DNA of 64,000 nucleotides from Ascarosepion bandense (lineage: Eukaryota; Mollusca; Cephalopoda; Sepiida; Sepiidae). Of the stretch, positions 61,853-64,000 are shown piece after piece. The position numbers and the translations under genes were made by a program. How positions within the stretch are numbered: the stretch's first letter is position 1; every line of letters starts with the position of its first letter. Location of the stretch: positions 631,501 through 695,500 of the forward strand of contig JBBBDQ010001270.1 in NCBI GenBank assembly GCA_037127315.1, written 5' to 3'. Under the pieces are notes generated by a model. It was not told the origin of the DNA. It ran no database searches and saw only the letters and a list, made by a program, of their open reading frames with translations.

Positions 61853-62227
61853 GTGTGTGCGTGTGTGCGTGTGTGCGTGTGGGTGCGCTATTCATGTAGA
61901 TATGTATGTGAGGATATCTGTTTCTGTACATGTATGTATGTGTGGATATGTTTTCAAACTAATATATATGCACGTGTGTATTTGTAGATATAAATGCTTG
62001 TGCGTTAGGATGTGTGTAGATATGTATGTATTTGTGTAGATATTTGGGTGTGCTAATATATGGATATGTTTTGCGGATATTTATATATACGAGGATATAT
62101 TATGTATACGGGGATATATGTGGTTATCTGTGTATATATGTGCGTGTAAGTAAATATATATGCATGTGGTTAAGCATTCTGAGATATGCGTGTTTATATG
62201 TGCGTATAGATATGTTCGTGTGCATGC

Positions 62228-62262
<35 letters not shown>

Positions 62263-62265
62263 TAT
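61853..62265. repeat. (TG/TATG)n simple-sequence tract
   Basis: Degenerate GTGTGCG and TATGTRTG repeats ending in (AT)n at 62,228-62,252. The frames of 60-84 codons here are artefacts of low complexity. Confidence 0.9.
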
Positions 62266-62281
62266 AAATCTATCTAATCTA

Positions 62282-62992
62282 TCTAAAATTATTTATAAAT
62301 GGAACTTTGTGTGTGTGTGTGTGTGTGTCTGTGTCTGTGTCCGTTACCTATAGACTCCGAAATGGCTGAACCGATTTTCTTGAAAATTTTTCACAGTTGT
62401 ACTATAAGCGTCTGCGAGTGTTCTTAGTTAGGTTTTGTGTCAAGGTACCCCCGATAAATATCGAAAATCGATAATCGAAAAAATCGGGTTATAGAAAGAG
62501 TGGTCTGATTTTAATCAAATTTGATACACTCATAAACAAAGTACATAAGAAACGATAGTCAGAAGTTTCAAGGTTACAGTTCTATTCTTGGATGACTTAT
62601 TTGGTTCCGATATTGGAAATCGATACCCCGATATCCTACCGGGTCTGATCAAAATCAGTTTGTCAGCCCTTTTATTCTAGTTTTTGCTTCGGGTTTGGTT
62701 CTAAGTAGGTATAATTGTAGTTCTTAGTCTCAGTCATGATACCATTTACTCAGAGGACGTATTTAGCCTTCAAAATTCAGTTTACGACGAAAAAACTTAT
62801 TTGATATCGATACCAGGAAATCAAAATTTAACTTACATCAATCCATTTTTCTTTCAGTCTACGGTTTCGCTTTAACTGGAAACAACTATTGCTTTTTAGT
62901 TTTTCGTGCCAACGTCCAAAGAGTCTGAGCTCCAGGACCATGGATTAGTTTTAAAGCTTTCATTACATCCGAGCAACGCCGGGCTATACTGC

Positions 62993-62995
<3 letters not shown>
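62282..62995 (+). mobile_element. Non-autonomous Helitron copy 5
   Basis: Starts TCTAAAATTATTTATAAATGG after an A. Then (GT)n, GGCTGAACCGATTTTCTTGA, TTTTATTCTAGTTTTTGCTT and TACGACGAAAAAACTTATTT. The end is CATCCGAGCAACGCCGGGCT ATACTGCTAG, followed by T and (AT)n. A ~75-bp segment near 62,585-62,665 (TTGGATGACTTATTTGGTTC) is not shared with the other copies. Confidence 0.88.
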
Positions 62996-63045
<50 letters not shown>

Positions 63046-63184
63046 TATGTGAGTGTAGATATGTATGGGGATATTTGTGTAATATTTAATGTGTGTAAAT
63101 ATTTAGAGAAACATAAAATATATTTGTAAAAAGACAATACGAATAAAGTAAAAAAGTTCCTTTATTAACGCTTTTCGTTCTCTG

Positions 63185-63575
63185 ATGGACATTATCATGG
63201 AAAAATATGGATCTACAGAAGGATGCTGCAGATATCATGGATCGACCATGTGAGCAATGATGAGGTTTTGGAAAGGATGGAAACGAAAAGGAAATTAATA
63301 CTGAGCATCAGGAAGAGACAGCTAAAGTTCCTGGGACATGCAATGAGGAAGGAGGTCTTTGAGAACTTGTTACTAACAGGCCAGGTAGAGGGAAAAAGAG
63401 ACAGGGGAAAGCAGTGGATAGCAGATTTGAAGTGCCTGAGCAGGTGGATGGCAGAACGGGGTTTGTATGGTGTAACAGGAGAAGGAGGGCTAAAAGCCAC
63501 CAGGAATTGGGAGACATGGAAAACCAAGATTGCCTACGTCCTGAAAGGACACGGTATATAGAAGAAGTAAAGATT
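63185..63575 (+). pseudogene. LINE A C-terminal region, best-preserved copy
   Basis: An open stretch at 63,223-63,558 reads MLQISWIDHVSNDEVLERME, TKRKLILSIRKRQLKFLGHA, MRKEVFENLLLTGQVEGKRD, RGKQWIADLKCLSRWMAERG and ENQDCLRPERTRY in the alternate frame. It carries no stop until the natural terminus region. Only this C-terminal end is present; the RT core is missing. Confidence 0.88.
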
Positions 63576-63795
63576 TTATTATGCAACATGTATTTATAAA
63601 CAAAGTAAAATATTTATTAGGTTTTCAAAATTTTAAATTGAAGAATGCTGAAAATTTTCTTACGGCTAACAGTGAAAGTTAAGGCAAACTATCTTCCATA
63701 TTATAATATAGACCGTGGTGTGTTCATTTGTGTGTATATATAAACAACAGCTAGGCAGCGTCGGTTCAGTTCAGTCTCTTTACTATTAGTTATTA
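63576..63795. other. Unrecognised spacer
   Basis: AT-rich DNA between two LINE A pieces in opposite orientation. Nothing identified. Confidence 0.35.
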
Positions 63796-63797
63796 AA

Positions 63798-64000
63798 CTT
63801 TACTTCTTCTATGTGCCTTGTCGTTTCAGGTTCTCCAAGCCCTCCTTCCTCATTGCGTATCCCAGCAACTTTAGTTTTCTCTTGCTAGGCTCAGTATTCA
63901 CTTCCTTTTCGTTTCCATTCTTTCCAACACCACATCATTAATCACATGCTCGGTCCATGGTATCCGTAGCATTATTTATGAAAGCTCTTTCCGTGAGTTC
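63798..64000 (-). pseudogene. LINE A C-terminal fragment, runs off the window
   Basis: Inverted LINE A: TATGTGCCTTGTCGTTTCAG (terminus), then CTCCAAGCCCTCCTTCCTCA (RKEGLEN), TTCCTTTTCGTTTCCATTCT (MERKRK) and GCTCGGTCCATGGTATCC (DTMDRA). A deletion joins the terminus to the RKEGLEN segment. It continues beyond 64,000. Confidence 0.8.

Noticed and set aside
61857..62277. ORFs rich in V/C/Y/I in the TG/TATG tract
   Set aside because: Simple-sequence translations.

Overview
The window is a piece of animal genome that is poor in genes and crowded with repeats. The evidence is one multi-exon ankyrin gene with consistent splice signals, AT-rich intergenic DNA, and many decayed eukaryotic transposons (mariner, Tc1, Ty3/gypsy, several non-LTR retrotransposons, Helitrons, tRNA-derived SINEs) plus long minisatellites. 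The repeat style, and the AAGGGAGGTAACTC-like and GGGAGATAA motifs common in mollusc DNA, suggest a mollusc, most likely a cephalopod (octopus-like). That is an inference from style and not from a database match. No bacterial operons, rRNA, mature tRNA genes or CRISPR arrays were seen.

Genes. (1) A minus-strand ankyrin-repeat gene starts at 25,672 and runs leftwards through five coding exons (25,637-25,672; 21,953-22,148; 18,979-19,140; 6,823-6,939; 2,312-2,419). Exon phases agree throughout (0,1,1,1,1). The gene leaves the window or continues below 2,312. (2) A plus-strand intronless ORF of 169 codons at 32,369-32,878 lies in an almost repeat-free island; I do not recognise the protein, which has two predicted membrane segments. 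All other coding-like sequence is transposon debris.

Layout. 1-2.1 kb: mariner, LINE and SINE debris. 2.3-25.7 kb: the ankyrin gene, whose introns hold two Helitrons, a 28-bp minisatellite, a 4.4-kb satellite of 99-bp units, a foldback MITE, several LINE fragments and a 44-bp perfect palindrome. 26-32 kb: LINE, SINE and Helitron remnants. 32.2-34 kb: the unknown gene. 34-45 kb: decayed mariner-like transposase, SINEs, a GA-rich LINE-tail array, and 93-bp and 103-bp minisatellites. 45-51 kb: LINE tails, a Tc1 relic and two SINE-D copies. 51-53 kb: a truncated Helitron abutting a 320-bp higher-order repeat. 53-64 kb: LINE copies, nested SINEs, a GC-rich 50-bp minisatellite and another Helitron.

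Working names used below. LINE A: non-LTR element with C-terminal LRISW...SNDEVLE signature. LINE B: non-LTR element with IYKSTIRPCIEYC...WSGAPAV and FHGFCSDELRSLVPP signatures. LINE C: relative of B with FHGKCSDELHSL. LINE D and LINE E: two further C-terminal types. SINE A-D: four tRNA-headed SINE families. 'R' repeat: unclassified AT-rich dispersed repeat.

The strongest theme is the repeated conversion of LINE sequence into tandem arrays. The 99-bp satellite is built from a LINE C coding segment and still runs into its parent sequence at 12.34 kb. LINE tails are tandemly amplified at 15.5, 38.9, 44.5 and 46.9 kb, and LINE A coding sequence is triplicated at 26.3 kb. A second theme is a CTGANGA-hairpin-GAAA motif, resembling a hammerhead-ribozyme core, in several unrelated repeats.
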